DNA of 64,000 nucleotides from Augochlora pura (Eukaryota; Arthropoda; Insecta; Hymenoptera; Halictidae). Below the pieces are notes generated by a model. That model saw only the letters and a program-made list of their open reading frames with translations. It searched no databases and was not told the origin of the DNA. How positions within the stretch are numbered: position 1 is the stretch's first letter; each line of letters begins with the position of its first letter. A program made the position numbers and the translations under genes. Shown piece after piece: positions 36,616 to 47,701 of the stretch. The stretch lies in NCBI RefSeq assembly GCF_028453695.1, contig NC_135778.1, positions 27,269,214-27,333,213 on the forward strand, given 5' to 3'.

Positions 36616-37440
36616 GAGCGAGTGGAGGCGAATCTGGAGGATTTATCAAACAGAGGATCCGGTCGGTTCGGTGTAATCCGACTCGTCCCTGGAACAGCTC
36701 GCCTGACCTCTTCCCATCACTTTTCGTCGTCGAATCAAAGAATCTTAATGGTAATGCTGTCGATTGGACCATTTACCAGGTCCACCGTCCTCCAATTTTG
36801 CCTCACGAAAGGACATCGTACGCTCTATCGTCTCTTCCTCTTGTTCCCGTTTCCTTTTTTCCACCTCCTCCTCCTCCTATCCCCCCGCGCGCTTGGCCCC
36901 GCCGCTCCTTTTTGCCTTCTCGACGTGCCGCATCCTCGAAAAGAGAGAGGGACCGTACTGATTGGAAGGCTAATCACGCGCTACTCTCCATTACATTAAT
37001 TAAAACTTAACTCTGAACTTTGCCTGGCTACCATCGGCCCCCGCGCCTTGTCCTCCACCAACTTTCCCGTCACTTCTCCTGGCCCGGGCCACCCTTGTTT
37101 CGCACCCTCTGTGCACCCACCCCCGCCGCCGCCCCGAACCCCGCATCGGCGGACGTCAATTTTTTCTTGCCTAATTTGCATATCAACGAGAAGCGACAAG
37201 TGACCCGTGCGGTGTCTTTGTGTCCAGTTAGAAGTGTTCCCGAGGCTGTTTGACATTGAGATTTCCTGTCCGCGGCTCCTCGTCCCGCTCGATCATGCTT
37301 TGCAAAAAAAGGGATGAACCGGCCGCTGCCGCCGTCGTCGCCGTGCCACGTGCCCCCGCAAACGCGATTTTTTCGTTTCGCGTAAGCAACAACAAATTCA
37401 CTTCGCGAACGACGATATTTCATACTGTGACGCGTGGCGT
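36616..37440. other. GC-rich unique island
   Basis: CpG- and C-rich single-copy DNA. Open frames in three plus and two minus frames overlap, as expected of noncoding GC-rich text. No gene recognised. Confidence 0.4.
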
Positions 37441-37445
37441 GATAT

Positions 37446-37500
37446 ATAGTGCCCGGCAAACGCATTCGGACACCCTTTCGAACGAGATAGCGTTTTTTCT
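37446..37500 (+). mobile_element. Possible Tc1-like terminal repeat
   Basis: TATAGTGCCCGGCAAACGCA followed by TTCGGACACC resembles Tc1-family termini (AGTG...GGCAAA...TATTCGGACACC). No matching opposite end or transposase was found. Tentative. Confidence 0.35.
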
Positions 37501-38193
37501 AACTACTCGAAATCATTTGTATTCTTTCGCACAGACGCTGTATTGCCATTGGGATGTCCTTACTTTTTAATTTTGAGATAGGAGATTAAAAAGCTTGCGG
37601 TTTTAACCTTTTTATCCGAGATTGCAACGAACGCTCCGAAAAACTATTTTGTAGATTTTCATGAATTATAGCGAAGAGCAAGTTTTTAAAGTTGGTTTTA
37701 ATTGATGGATCTTTTGTAAATATTGTAATGAATCGACTGAAATAGCTCTTTTTTAATATTGTTGCTACTTGGAATGAAAAGAACTCCTGTCTTTTTTTCT
37801 TATTTATCTGGGACTATTACGAAAGATTTGAAAATCAATTTCGTAGATTTTGGTAACTTACAAATAGGAGCCAATGTGATCACGCACCTTATAACCCTTT
37901 ATACTCGATACTATTTTAATTCCAAAACGAAGATATTTCTTTCAACCTACAGTATTTCTATTTGGTATAATTACTTTTATTTTATAAATATGGATTTGAA
38001 AACGTACCCTTATATAAAACTTCTATTATTTGACAATTTATCGAATAAAGATAAATTAAACAATGTAACAGTTTCCTTGAAAATAATGTAGCAATTTTTA
38101 GCATCGCCTCAGAAGTGTCACTCTAGTGCAAAGTATTAAAACTGGTCTGTATTACTCGAATATTTTCGTAATACGTTCGTTAGATTTATATAA
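37501..38193. other. AT-rich sequence with an internal duplication
   Basis: A segment near 37758 (TTGCTACTTGGAATGAAAAG then AACTCCTGTCTTTTT) recurs diverged near 38368 (TTATTACTTGGAATAAAAAG then ACTCTCACCTTTTT). A 110-codon plus frame (37759-38091) is AT-driven and unrecognised. Confidence 0.45.
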
Positions 38194-38296
38194 TAATACT
38201 AAATTTATATAATAATACTAAATTTATATAATAATACTATATTTATTTAATAATACTAAATTTATATAATAATACTAAATTTATATAATAATACTG
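38194..38296 (+). repeat. 19-bp minisatellite, ~5.4 copies
   Basis: TAATACTAAATTTATATAA repeats in register with only three substitutions, all in the third copy. This is among the least diverged arrays here, so it is recent. Confidence 0.95.
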
Positions 38297-38728
38297 TATT
38301 CTATATTTTTGTTATAATGATCGTTCACTTCACAGTACACGACTAAGATAACTTTTCCTTTATAATTTTGTTATTACTTGGAATAAAAAGACTCTCACCT
38401 TTTTACTTTTGCTATCTGAAATTATAGCGGGGAATTTAATATGATTTATCGCCGTATTATCGTTATGGGGGTGCAAGTGGTTAATGGACAAGCCGAACAG
38501 TGAAACATTAGTTTGAAAGGCGGGGAATAGTTTTTTGGAAATTTCCGGGCTGGCGAACCGGCCGACAGGAAATTCAACGACTCGGTTCTTGGTCGCGTTT
38601 TAATCACCTCCGCGAGCCCCACTTCGATTCTAATTAACTCGCGACCCGAGCACAATTAATTACCGAGTGAGCCAACAAATCCCAGGGACCCGAACTTTTG
38701 CCACATTAAAATCTGATATCCGGCCGAT

Positions 38729-39345
38729 ATTGCCAAACATCCAGCAACCCCGCCATCGCTACCAGAATGTTAAAATCAATTGTTAGGCGGGGGCGGGTGT
38801 ATCCCCAAATGTGCAAGTGAAAATTTCACCGTGCAAATTAGGATGTTGGGAGAGCTGATACCTCGGATATTGAGACTCTGGAAAATCGTCAATTTAATTA
38901 TTGGGGCCTTAGAAATTGGGAAAATTTTAACTCTGAAAATTCGGAAAATTCCAACTTTGTAAATTAACACTCCGGGAAGTTGGCACTTTCAATATTAGGA
39001 CTTTGGAAATTAGGAAAATTCTAACTTTGAAAACTAAAACCCCGGAAAATTGACACTTTATATATTGGAACCTTGGAAATTAGAAAAACTTCCAACTTTG
39101 CAAATTAAAACTCTTCAAAACCAGCGCCTCAAATATTGACGCTTTGCAAATTAGAAAAACTGCAAGTTTTAAAATCGCTGCCCCGGAAAATCAGTATTGC
39201 AACCTGAAAAATTGAGTATCGATAGCATGCAAAAAATAGCAAAAAAAGTAGACTAAAAGAGTCCAATTAACTCGCTGACGAATATTGCCAAACATCGAGG
39301 CCACTCGCCACCGTTCTCAGAATGTTAAAATCAATTCTAAGAAGG
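38729..39345 (+). repeat. Direct duplication bracketing a ~70-bp minisatellite
   Basis: GATATTGCCAAACATCCAGC and AGAATGTTAAAATCAATTGT (about 38729-38784) recur as GAATATTGCCAAACATCGAG and AGAATGTTAAAATCAATTCT (about 39279-39341). Between them (38840-39190) lie diverged units of about 70 bp: GGAAATTAGGAAAATTCTAA, CTTTGAAAACTAAAACCCCG, GAAAATTGACACTTT. The two copies are direct and about 550 bp apart. Confidence 0.75.
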
Positions 39346-39425
39346 AGGGTGGGGGTGGGGTGGATGCGCCTCGAACGAGCCTCTCGGATGTTACCGCCAC
39401 GATCGGATGGGTTTTCTCTATGCAG

Positions 39426-39476
39426 CTGGATATCGATGATCTCATAGCGTCGTTAACGAGGCGTCGCGTCGCTAAG
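39426..39476 (+). CDS. Candidate 51-nt exon (low confidence)
   Basis: The segment is preceded by GGGTTTTCTCTATGCAG and followed by GTACCG. In frame from its first base it reads LDIDDLIASLTRRRVAK (17 codons, no stop) and its length is divisible by 3, as for a phase-0 cassette exon. The acceptor is good and the donor fair. No family is recognised and there is no second line of evidence. It could be chance. Confidence 0.2.
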
Positions 39477-41554
39477 GTACCGAGATTACGTTACACTTAG
39501 CCGTGTCCCTCCACGGAGCCACTGTTGTCTAATAGAATAGACGTGATTCTAGGCTTACCTGGTTTCTTCGCCTGCTGAACCGGCAAATCTGGAATGCGTT
39601 CGCTTAAAGCCGAACAATCGAATGAACGATCTTTTCGCTAGAAAGAAATTCAACCGTGTTAAACCATTCACACCACGAACACCTTTTACCACCTGTCAAA
39701 AATATCATCGCGACAAATTATGTCCTATTTTTCATTTAAATATATCGCGACAATGATTTACTAAATCAAATTCAAATCTTAAAATGAGTTGCAACAAATC
39801 ACGCTTTAATATTTGAAACAAGAAAAATGATAAAAATAAGGCGTAACAATAATTAAATTATTAAATTATTTCCGTCGAATCCGGACACGAAAAAGCGGGA
39901 AATAGAGGAAATTAGATCGATCATTGTCCCGGATTAACCATCGTGTTTGCGAGGCGAACCACCGGCGCGTGGGAGCGCAACGTTGAAATTGATTTTTATT
40001 TATTCGCGGGTATATTGTTACCAATTTTTCCGGCCTATTATCGGAGCGTTCCGCTTCGCGGCAAGACCCGCGGCCGCGCCGGAACGTCATTGAGATTATC
40101 GGAAAGCTTAATTACGCGTTTCAATGCGGAAAATAGGACGGCCAATGCCAAGAAATTCAAATTGGCGAACTGTAATACCGGCCGCCTCATTGTCGTTCCC
40201 ATTTGTCTGTAACCGGGTTTCATGGAGAAGTTTAGTTATCCCGTTGTCTCCCGACAGAAAATCAATAATTCGTTCCGTAACAATCGTCAGAATTATTGCA
40301 GATTTAATTACCGACCAATATCGGCGCGCGGACGGCGCGTAATTTCGAAACGTTTCGAAACAGCCGTTTTATTGCGTCTGGCAACGTTTGGTTTTTATTT
40401 TGTAATTCCTTGTGAAAATTCATTACGGCAAACATATTTCAAGCACGCTGCTGCGGCGGCCCAGCAAATTGTATTTCCACGGAACATTTCGTCCGAATTA
40501 TAATAAACGTGCACCGAGGAGCACACAATCATAGAGCACCGTCCACATTTTTTAGTATTTCGGACCTCCAAATGGAAACGCAAAAAAATCAATTACATAA
40601 ACTGATGGAGTAAATAATAAACTTCAAAAAAGTTTTATTGCAATTTTTCTGTTCATACAAACAATGATTTATATAATTTTATTCTTGTACAACTACAACA
40701 CCAAATCAATAAAAATGCTAATTCGTAATAATAATAACCGTCTAATCAAATGAATAAATTATTAATAATAACCTAACGATTAATAAGATAGTAATTAATT
40801 TAATTTATTAAGGGAACTCCATCTAGGTGTCCGAAATACTCGAAAATTGGGGTGTAGTCGCGCCCCACGGTGTTGGTTCGGATCGCGCAACGAACGCGTC
40901 GGAAGTTTTTCCGCGAAAAAGTTCGCCCGCCGAGGAGAACAATCCCGTTCCGGGCGCGCACATCTTCTAATTTTTAATCCGCCTAGTCGGTTCCGGGACA
41001 TTGAAAACTAATGCGAGCCCGACCACAAAGGGAACGCCGGGGAAAAAATATTTCACTCTCGCGGGAGCCGGCGCGATACGCGTTCCGCTATTATACTTAT
41101 CGTACATAATCCTTTGTAGCACTTGCTTCCCGTGAAATAAGGCAGATTTTCTGGAGTTCCGCGAGCGTATTTCGCGAACACCGTGCAAAAGTTTCCGAAG
41201 AATGGACAGTCTTTCATTGCGAAGTTTCTGTCGAAATTCAGACTGCAAACAAGTGCCAGCAGCTTAAGCCAGATACTACATTTAAACTTCGCTAGCGTTG
41301 CTACGGGGATAATAGGCACCGCCAAATTCCGCCAAGTGGTTAGCTGCGTGGAATAAACATTTTATACTACCCCCCCCCCCCCCCCCCCATCCGCGCTTTG
41401 CTTTCATATTCTAATTTCACTCGACGAACAGCAATCGAAATTTTTCTGCACTTCTGTTCATAATTCAGAGACTTCTTTTAATGTTTCGTACTATTCTTTG
41501 AATATTTCATACTTTTTGATATAATATTTCACGCTTCTAAAAATGCTATGAGCC
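39477..41554. other. Unique sequence with a 19-nt poly-C tract
   Basis: Single-copy text with a 19-C run at 41370-41388 and AT-rich stretches at 39700-39870 and 40590-40810. No gene or element recognised. Confidence 0.45.
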
Positions 41555-41605
41555 AGGATAATTATTTTAGATTTACAGTTAAAATGACTTCGAGTGTAAA
41601 GGGTT
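41555..41605. mobile_element. Right-end fragment of the 24.2-kb TTAA MITE family
   Basis: ATTATTTTAGATTTACAGTT, AAAATGACTTCGAGTGTAAA, GGGTTAA parallels the right end of the element at 24174-24404 (ATTATTTCAGATTTCTAGTT, AAGATCGCTCCGAGTGCAAA, GGATTAA). No left end was found upstream. Confidence 0.55.
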
Positions 41606-42115
41606 AATATTAATATGAATATTTTTGGGGGGTTGTCTGAATTAGGTCCTGGATGATATATATCGTGGAAAATTAGGTTCTTAAAATGAAGATCCTGGGA
41701 GATTAAAATCTGAGAAATCGATGTCATGGAAAATCAAAATTCGAAAAACTTAGACCATAAAAAATTAAAACCTAAAGAACTAGGTCCTGGAAACATTATA
41801 TCCTGGAGAATTAAATCCTGAAAACATTATAAAGTTTATCTCCTGTAAAATTAGGTTCTGAAAACATTATACCCTGGTAAATTAAGTCCTAAAAATGTAT
41901 CCTGGAAAATTAAATTCTGAAAAATGTATATCCTTGAAAATGGAGACTTGAAAAGTTTATCTTCTGGAAAATAAGGTTCTGAAAAATTTACATACCGGAA
42001 AATCAGGTTCAAAAGATGTAAATTCTGTAAAATTAGTTTCTGAAAAATGTAGATCCTCGAGAATGAAAATCTGAGAAATCGATATCGTGGAAAATCAGGA
42101 CTCGGGGGACTCGGC
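41606..42115. repeat. ~30-45-bp GAAAAT/TCCTGG minisatellite
   Basis: Phrases TCCTGGAAAATTAGGTTCTG and AAAAATGTATATCC recur with irregular spacing. The array opens with TTTGGGGGGTTGTCTGAATT and decays into unique text after 42100. Confidence 0.65.
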
Positions 42116-43535
42116 CCGTGGAAAATCGGGACCATGGTGATTCGGCGGTCTCCGAATAAAAATTTCGAGGACGGGCCGTTCGCTCGTGGCGAGGTGTTAA
42201 TGACCTCCGAGTCGATCTGGCAGCGGTGGAAACAAGATGGTAATAAGTTCTCGCGTTCGGATAATGGATCAGTGGCCAAAGACGAGTGCGAACTGAAATG
42301 AGGGCCACATGGCAGGCTTGAACAGTGCGTGAAATATAGAGTTCGTCGTACGAGGGAGAAAAGAGTTATATTACTTTCGAGTCTGGGGTAGCGAGTGCAT
42401 ACGAGTGGTCGATTTTTATCATAATTTCAAGACGTGAAGACCAATATTGTATAGATCGTAGAATATATCATGATGCCAGCTATAACGTTATTTAACACAA
42501 AATATATAATAAGCTGATTTAATTCTTTTATTTAAAAAAGTACAAACTTTTTATAATGAGATTTCTAGAGTATATTTGTAGGAAACATTTTTATGTCACA
42601 CCATCGTCTAAAAAATCAGCTGTTCAGCTATGAATTACATAATTACAAACTATGAATAATAATTTTTTGTAACAGATGCGTTCTCAACGTACAAGTATAC
42701 TAATCATTAAAAAAAATATTGTTCAATATGATTCTCAGGACATTAATGCGAAGGAATATTTTCCGTGAACAAAGGTATGCAAAAAAAAATTCGATCTTCG
42801 AACGATTATCCTACTAAGAATGTTTAAAAACTATCATTGATACCATCGTTTCCGTATGGTCATTTAAAGAGCATTGTACAGCATAAACATCGACACGAGA
42901 AGTTTGATTTTTCGGCTGGTGAGCAGCGAGCGTTTCGACGTGGCCCACTGTGCGTCGCCGGCATATGAATAATATCCTGTCGGCGAACAAGAATTTCCGC
43001 GTAGCTTTCCCCCAAAACATGGACGGCCTAGCCTGGCCGAGGTACGTGCACGCGATCACGCATACATATCCATCTGGCCATATGCCTTCTCCACCCCCCC
43101 CCCCCCCTTCTCCCTCGCTATCTCTCTATCTGTCTCTATCTCACGGCTCGGACCGCTCGCGGGCTCCTCCGCGATCCTCTCTCGGCAGAGGATCCGCTGA
43201 TTGGATTCGAATTGGAGGGAAAGTTTATCTCTCTGTCGACGCGCGTTACTTCCGGGAATTATTTCGGCTTCGACGCGCTCTGAAACCGGGCGGAAAGGGT
43301 AATGTTATTCGGCTGCCGAGATCTCTGATGGATATACTTTATTATGGAATTGTCAGGCCGGGACGTATGCAATCCGGTTGCCGGAGTCCCATCGGTCCCC
43401 CCAGGCCGTTGTCCTATTAATTTTAATTCCACGCGCGTCTTCTGTTCAACAAGTCCCCGACTCCTGGATTCTCTGGGAGGCCGGGCCAATAAAGACCTCA
43501 TCCGATGCCTCCACCAACTTCCGTCACTGAGTTGG
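42116..43535. other. Unique sequence
   Basis: Mixed-GC single-copy DNA with a 14-C run at 43094-43107. A plus frame (42950-43420) contains a good donor-like GAGGTACGTG at about 43039, after codons for NMDGLAWPR, but has no convincing acceptor or homology. Confidence 0.4.
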
Positions 43536-44275
43536 CTTGTTAGGTGGCTAGGCTGTTGGATAGCTAAGTGGTTAGGCACTTAGACCATTAGCTGATTAGC
43601 CAGCTGGGTGGTCTAACTGTTAGGAACGTGGGTAGCTAGTCTGTTAGATATCTAAATGATTAGGTAGTTACACTGTTAGCTGGTTAGTCCGCTAGGTAGT
43701 CTAGCTGATAGGGACATGGGTAGCTAGATACATAGGTGTCTAAATGATCAGGTAGCTAAGTAGCTGTGCTCTTAGGCATCTAGGTGAGTAGGTTCTTAGA
43801 TAGCTGAATAATTAAGTAGTAGGACTATTAGATGGCTAACTACCTAGGTGATTTATCTGTTAGGGACACAGGTTGCTAGACGCTTAAGTATCTAAATGAT
43901 CAGGTAACTGAGCAGTTATCTTCTTGGGTAGCTAAATGATTAAACAGTTAGACTATTAGGTGGATGGCAACCTAGGTGATTAGGTAGCTAGACATTTTGG
44001 TAGCTAAGAGACTAACCTGTCTGTCTAAGTAGTTGGATAGCTATGTGGTAGCCTTTCTAGGTAACGAAAAAGTTAGGTGGCTATGTAGCTAGGTGACTAC
44101 TTAAGTAGCTCGGTTTTTGGGAACCTAAGCAGTTAAGAGACTAAATAGTTGCATAGCTACGTGGCTCAGTTTTTAGGTATCTAAACAATTAAGCATCTAG
44201 GCAGCTAAGTGGATGCGCTGTTAGACTGGTAGGTGGCTAGGCTGTTGGGTTACTATCTAGTGAAACGGTTGGTTT
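43536..44275 (+). repeat. TTAGGTAGCTA-rich complex minisatellite
   Basis: Short words GGTAGCTA, TTAGGTGGCTA and CTAAATGATTAGGTAG recur every 8-12 bp. A longer module beginning TAGGGACATGGGTAGCTAG with TATCTAAATGATCAGGTA appears at 43621, 43709 and 43861 (spacings 88 and 152 bp), so higher-order structure exists. Short patches of the same words recur at 46960-47000, 47705-47775, 48270-48330, 49260-49370 and 50400-50640. Confidence 0.75.
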
Positions 44276-45422
44276 GTTTTGTGGCAAACTTAGATGAGTA
44301 CGCCGTCAGATGCGAGGCAGTCAGGTCTCCGACGCGAGTCCTAAAATGTCAGTCGTTCCGCGGCAGCGCTCGGAGTCCTTGGACGTCGTTGCGCGGCGCA
44401 AATTAGGACAACTCCGTTTCCGTCGTAGCCTCGCATAATTGGGAACGTATCTTGTTCCGCGTGCAAGCCGGGAGCTAGTCGATCCGTTTATCCGCCGCTA
44501 GCTGGAAGTTCCGCGAGCCTCGCGAGACAATAAACAATGAGCTCGGCGAGAAGAGATTCGAATAGCTGAACGCTTCTGCGAGGGGATCCGCGAAAGATGG
44601 AATTTGAGGCGCTTGCTGCGAACCACAAAAGAGGAACGGAAGAACAGGCGCGGAACTATTTAGCGGGAGCGTCGCGAGGCATCTCACCGGCAAGAAACTA
44701 CGAAGTTGCAGACATTCGCCGGGGCGCGCGGGACGGAGTCGGACGGGGTGGGAGAGATAAAGATGAACGAAGAGAGGGCGAACGGAGACGGTGCAGTGTA
44801 ACGTCGGCCAGATAAGAAGCCGGCGGAGAAATATGGAGTAACGACCAAGACGTTTCGAAGGAACGGGCGGCACTTGATCCGCGGCCCACAAAAGTCGCAA
44901 ATTTCAAGCGAGATCCACGCAGCCGGTGCCGTGAAATATTAACGACAAAATGTTTTTTAGACAACGGTAACAATCGTAGTAATAAAATTAAGAATAATAA
45001 CAATATTTATTCGTTTAACCTTCGTGTTCGAATACGAAAATGGAGCAACAATCAGAAACAACGGAGGAAGGGAAAAGGAAATGTTACAACGGATCGCGCT
45101 GATAAAATACCACATAATAAAGTAAAGTAACCGAAGTGCAGGATTTGCAGAACAATTTGTTGTTCGAGTTTAATCGGATATAATTTCAACATCGTGCAAT
45201 AATACAGCTTCGTGTGATAATACTATATTAATTTAGCCGTTTTACCGGTGTTATTGTGACGATATAAATAACAAAATATCTCGCACAGTTTCAACAATCT
45301 AAAAAGTAAAACCAATCATTTTTCTGATAAAATTATATTAGAATTTTGACCTAAACGTCTATTTGATGGAAATTGCTTAAATATTGTTCTTTGCTCTCTT
45401 TCATCCGTGATCAGAATCACAA
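44276..45422. other. Unique sequence
   Basis: CpG-rich island at 44290-44930, then AT-rich text to 45420. Overlapping frames on both strands (for example minus 44475-44900) lack motifs. Confidence 0.4.
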
Positions 45423-46126
45423 AGGGCAAAACTGCCCTTAGAGGTTTTTCAATGGGTCATATGCCGTTCGATAGCTGACCAATAAAAACTCATCTGTGCA
45501 AAATTTTAATTAGATTTCGCGCTTTTCCGGCATTTTTCCACCTTTAGCGGCTTTCTAAAATTTTGAAAAAAATATAGCTTATTTTGAACATCAAGCCGGA
45601 TATTATAGAATTTTTTCAGATTTTTCAGATGCTAGCTGTGATTATCAAAAATGAAAAACCCCCAAAAAATCGGAAAATTGAAGATTTCTCGAAAACTAAA
45701 ATATATAATATTTTGTTATTAATTCCCTGATAAGGTACTGTCACGGCTCGTGTACTCAATTTTTCTCAGATTTTTTGCTCGCCTGCAACATTGTCCAAAA
45801 GAATGAAAACCCAATGTGTCGATGTTTTTTGCTGTCAAAAAAAAGAGATAATCACAGCTTGCAACTGAAAAATCTGGAAAAATTCTATAACATCCGGCTT
45901 GATGTCCAAAATAAGCCATATTTTGTTCAAAATTTTAGAAAACCGCTAAAGGTGGAAAAATGCCGGAAAACCGTGAAATCTAATTTACCCTGTAACTACC
46001 CTCACGGACGAGTTACAGGGTTAAAATTTTGCACAGATGAGTTTTTATTGGCCAGCTATCGAACGGTATATGACTCATTGAAAAACCTCTAAGGGCAGTT
46101 TTGACCATCTTAATCGGCTATGCCCT
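45423..46126. mobile_element. 704-bp fold-back element related to 26364-27192
   Basis: Left arm 45423-45647 and right arm 45846-46126 are inverted copies at roughly 90% identity or better by eye, with a ~200-bp loop. Termini are AGGGCA...TGCCCT. The left arm lacks two pieces present in the right arm: about 19 bp next to the end, and a ~35-bp insert that is itself palindromic (CCCTGTAACT...AGTTACAGGG, about 45988-46020). Flanks are ACAA/TTGC, not TTAA. The loop matches the middle of the 26.4-kb copy. A transcript would form a long hairpin. Confidence 0.85.
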
Positions 46127-47183
46127 TTGCCAACCCCGATTTAGCGTTAACAGCACGGATTCCCGAGGTTATCGCCGATATTGGCGTTATCGACTGTTCC
46201 CGACGAGGAATGGTTTCGTGCCGGGTCGCGCCCCGAAGACGGCGATTAAATGGTAGAAGCGGCCACAGCACAAAGAAAAGGGATCGCCGGCTGATTAAAA
46301 TAAATTGTCGGCGGCGGTCCCGCGGCGTGAATAGGTGCGGGATTAAAGAGAGCACGTGGAAAATCGCGAGCCGGCTGAAACATTGAACCGCGGGTCACGA
46401 CCTTAATTTCTTTTCTCGCGTGGCCGCGCGTGTGCTCGCCGCGTCGCGCCAGATCTTCTTTGTCCGCTTTTGACCCACGAAAATGGCCGGCGTGTGGCAC
46501 CGCCGCGACGCCGTAGAGAGAACCGAGCGCGCATGAATAAATAAAAGGGAGCCGGCCCTGGGTCCAAAGGAGAGAGAGAGAGAGAGAGTGAGAGGGCGTA
46601 TGGAAACCGAAAGAGGACGGGCGCACCACCGGGTCGAGGCTCATGTGCGATCCGGCCGACGGAATTACGCTACGGGAACTTATCTAATCAATCAGCCGGT
46701 TGATCAGCCTTTCATTGATCGGTGTAATCCATCAAGATATCGGCCCCGATACAAAGTATACCAGAGTCCCGCGCGCCGGGCCAACCCTCCCGCTAGACGG
46801 CGTTAATTATTTTCGGTCCCCGGCTGCTGCGATGGAATGTCGAGCAACTTCCGACGATTTATCATTATTACTCTTTTATATTTTCATCCCGCTGGAGCAC
46901 CTCGATGACACAGTTTCGCGACCCTTTTTGGGAGCCTTCATGAACCTTTTCGAACGAGTATGGTGGCTGACTTAGACAGTCAGGCTACTAGGCTATTGTT
47001 AGATCGTTAGTAACTTGAAGCTGCTTATGTAAAATAACGATTCTTTTCTCTATTTTGCATTTTTAATAAATTCGAATTAATACAGCAATGTTCTTCGTTT
47101 CTTTTAATTTCTTCTCTATCTCAACACTTTACCGACCGGCCGTCGATTATTCGACTTTTATTCCGCAGTACTTATGTAAAGTC
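46127..47183. other. GC-rich unique sequence
   Basis: CpG-rich island at 46130-46900 with a short (GA)n at about 46570-46588, then AT-rich text. A patch of TTAGGCTA-like words lies near 46980-47010. No gene recognised. Confidence 0.45.
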
Positions 47184-47187
47184 TTAA

Positions 47188-47422
47188 CAAGTTCGTCGCC
47201 GCGTCACCCATATCTGGGTGACACTAATTTCTGACCAATTCTGAAAATTTATTTTTATTGCAATATATTCGAGCAAAATGAATTCGACTATGATTTTTCG
47301 AATGCGAAAGAGTTCTAATGTCACCCCCTACAATAAATGTTAACTTTTTAGTTTTATTTTAATTAATTAAATTGCTTTAATGATGTGGGGATTTTAGTGT
47401 CTAATTGTCGGCGACGAACGTG
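47188..47422. mobile_element. TTAA-flanked MITE A
   Basis: A 235-bp element between TTAA sites at 47184-47187 and 47423-47426. Left end CAAGTTCGTCGCCG; right end reverse-complemented CACGTTCGTCGCCG (13 of 14 match). A subterminal hairpin TCACCCA-TATC-TGGGTGA lies at 47204-47221. No ORF. The TTAA target suggests piggyBac-type mobilisation. Confidence 0.8.
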
Positions 47423-47454
47423 TTAAATTGTGTAGGTTGCATTGAGGTAATTAA

Positions 47455-47697
47455 CCCCTTGCCATGCCATTCTCTTTACAGTTACTGCGATTGGGAATTT
47501 TTTAATTGATATAATTTTTTAGAAGGGACAGAACATTAATATTTATTCCGTGCCTGAATTTACTCGAATACTTAAATATTAATAACAAGGGATTAGAATT
47601 TTATTCCAATTTTAAAGAACAGATTAACATTCATACTTAACAATTTTTTACTAGTAATTTCCATCCCGAGTCGGACCCGTCAAAGTACGGTAAGGGG
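47455..47697. mobile_element. TTAA-flanked MITE B
   Basis: A 243-bp element between TTAA sites at 47451-47454 and 47698-47701. Left end CCCCTTGCCATGCC; right end reverse-complemented CCCCTTACCGTACT. It is distinct from MITE A, which ends 28 bp upstream of this element's left TTAA. No ORF. Confidence 0.7.
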
Positions 47698-47701
47698 TTA
47701 A

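Noticed and set aside
42950..43060. Possible exon ending at GAGGTACGTG
   Set aside because: Only the donor is good; no acceptor, start context or family resemblance.
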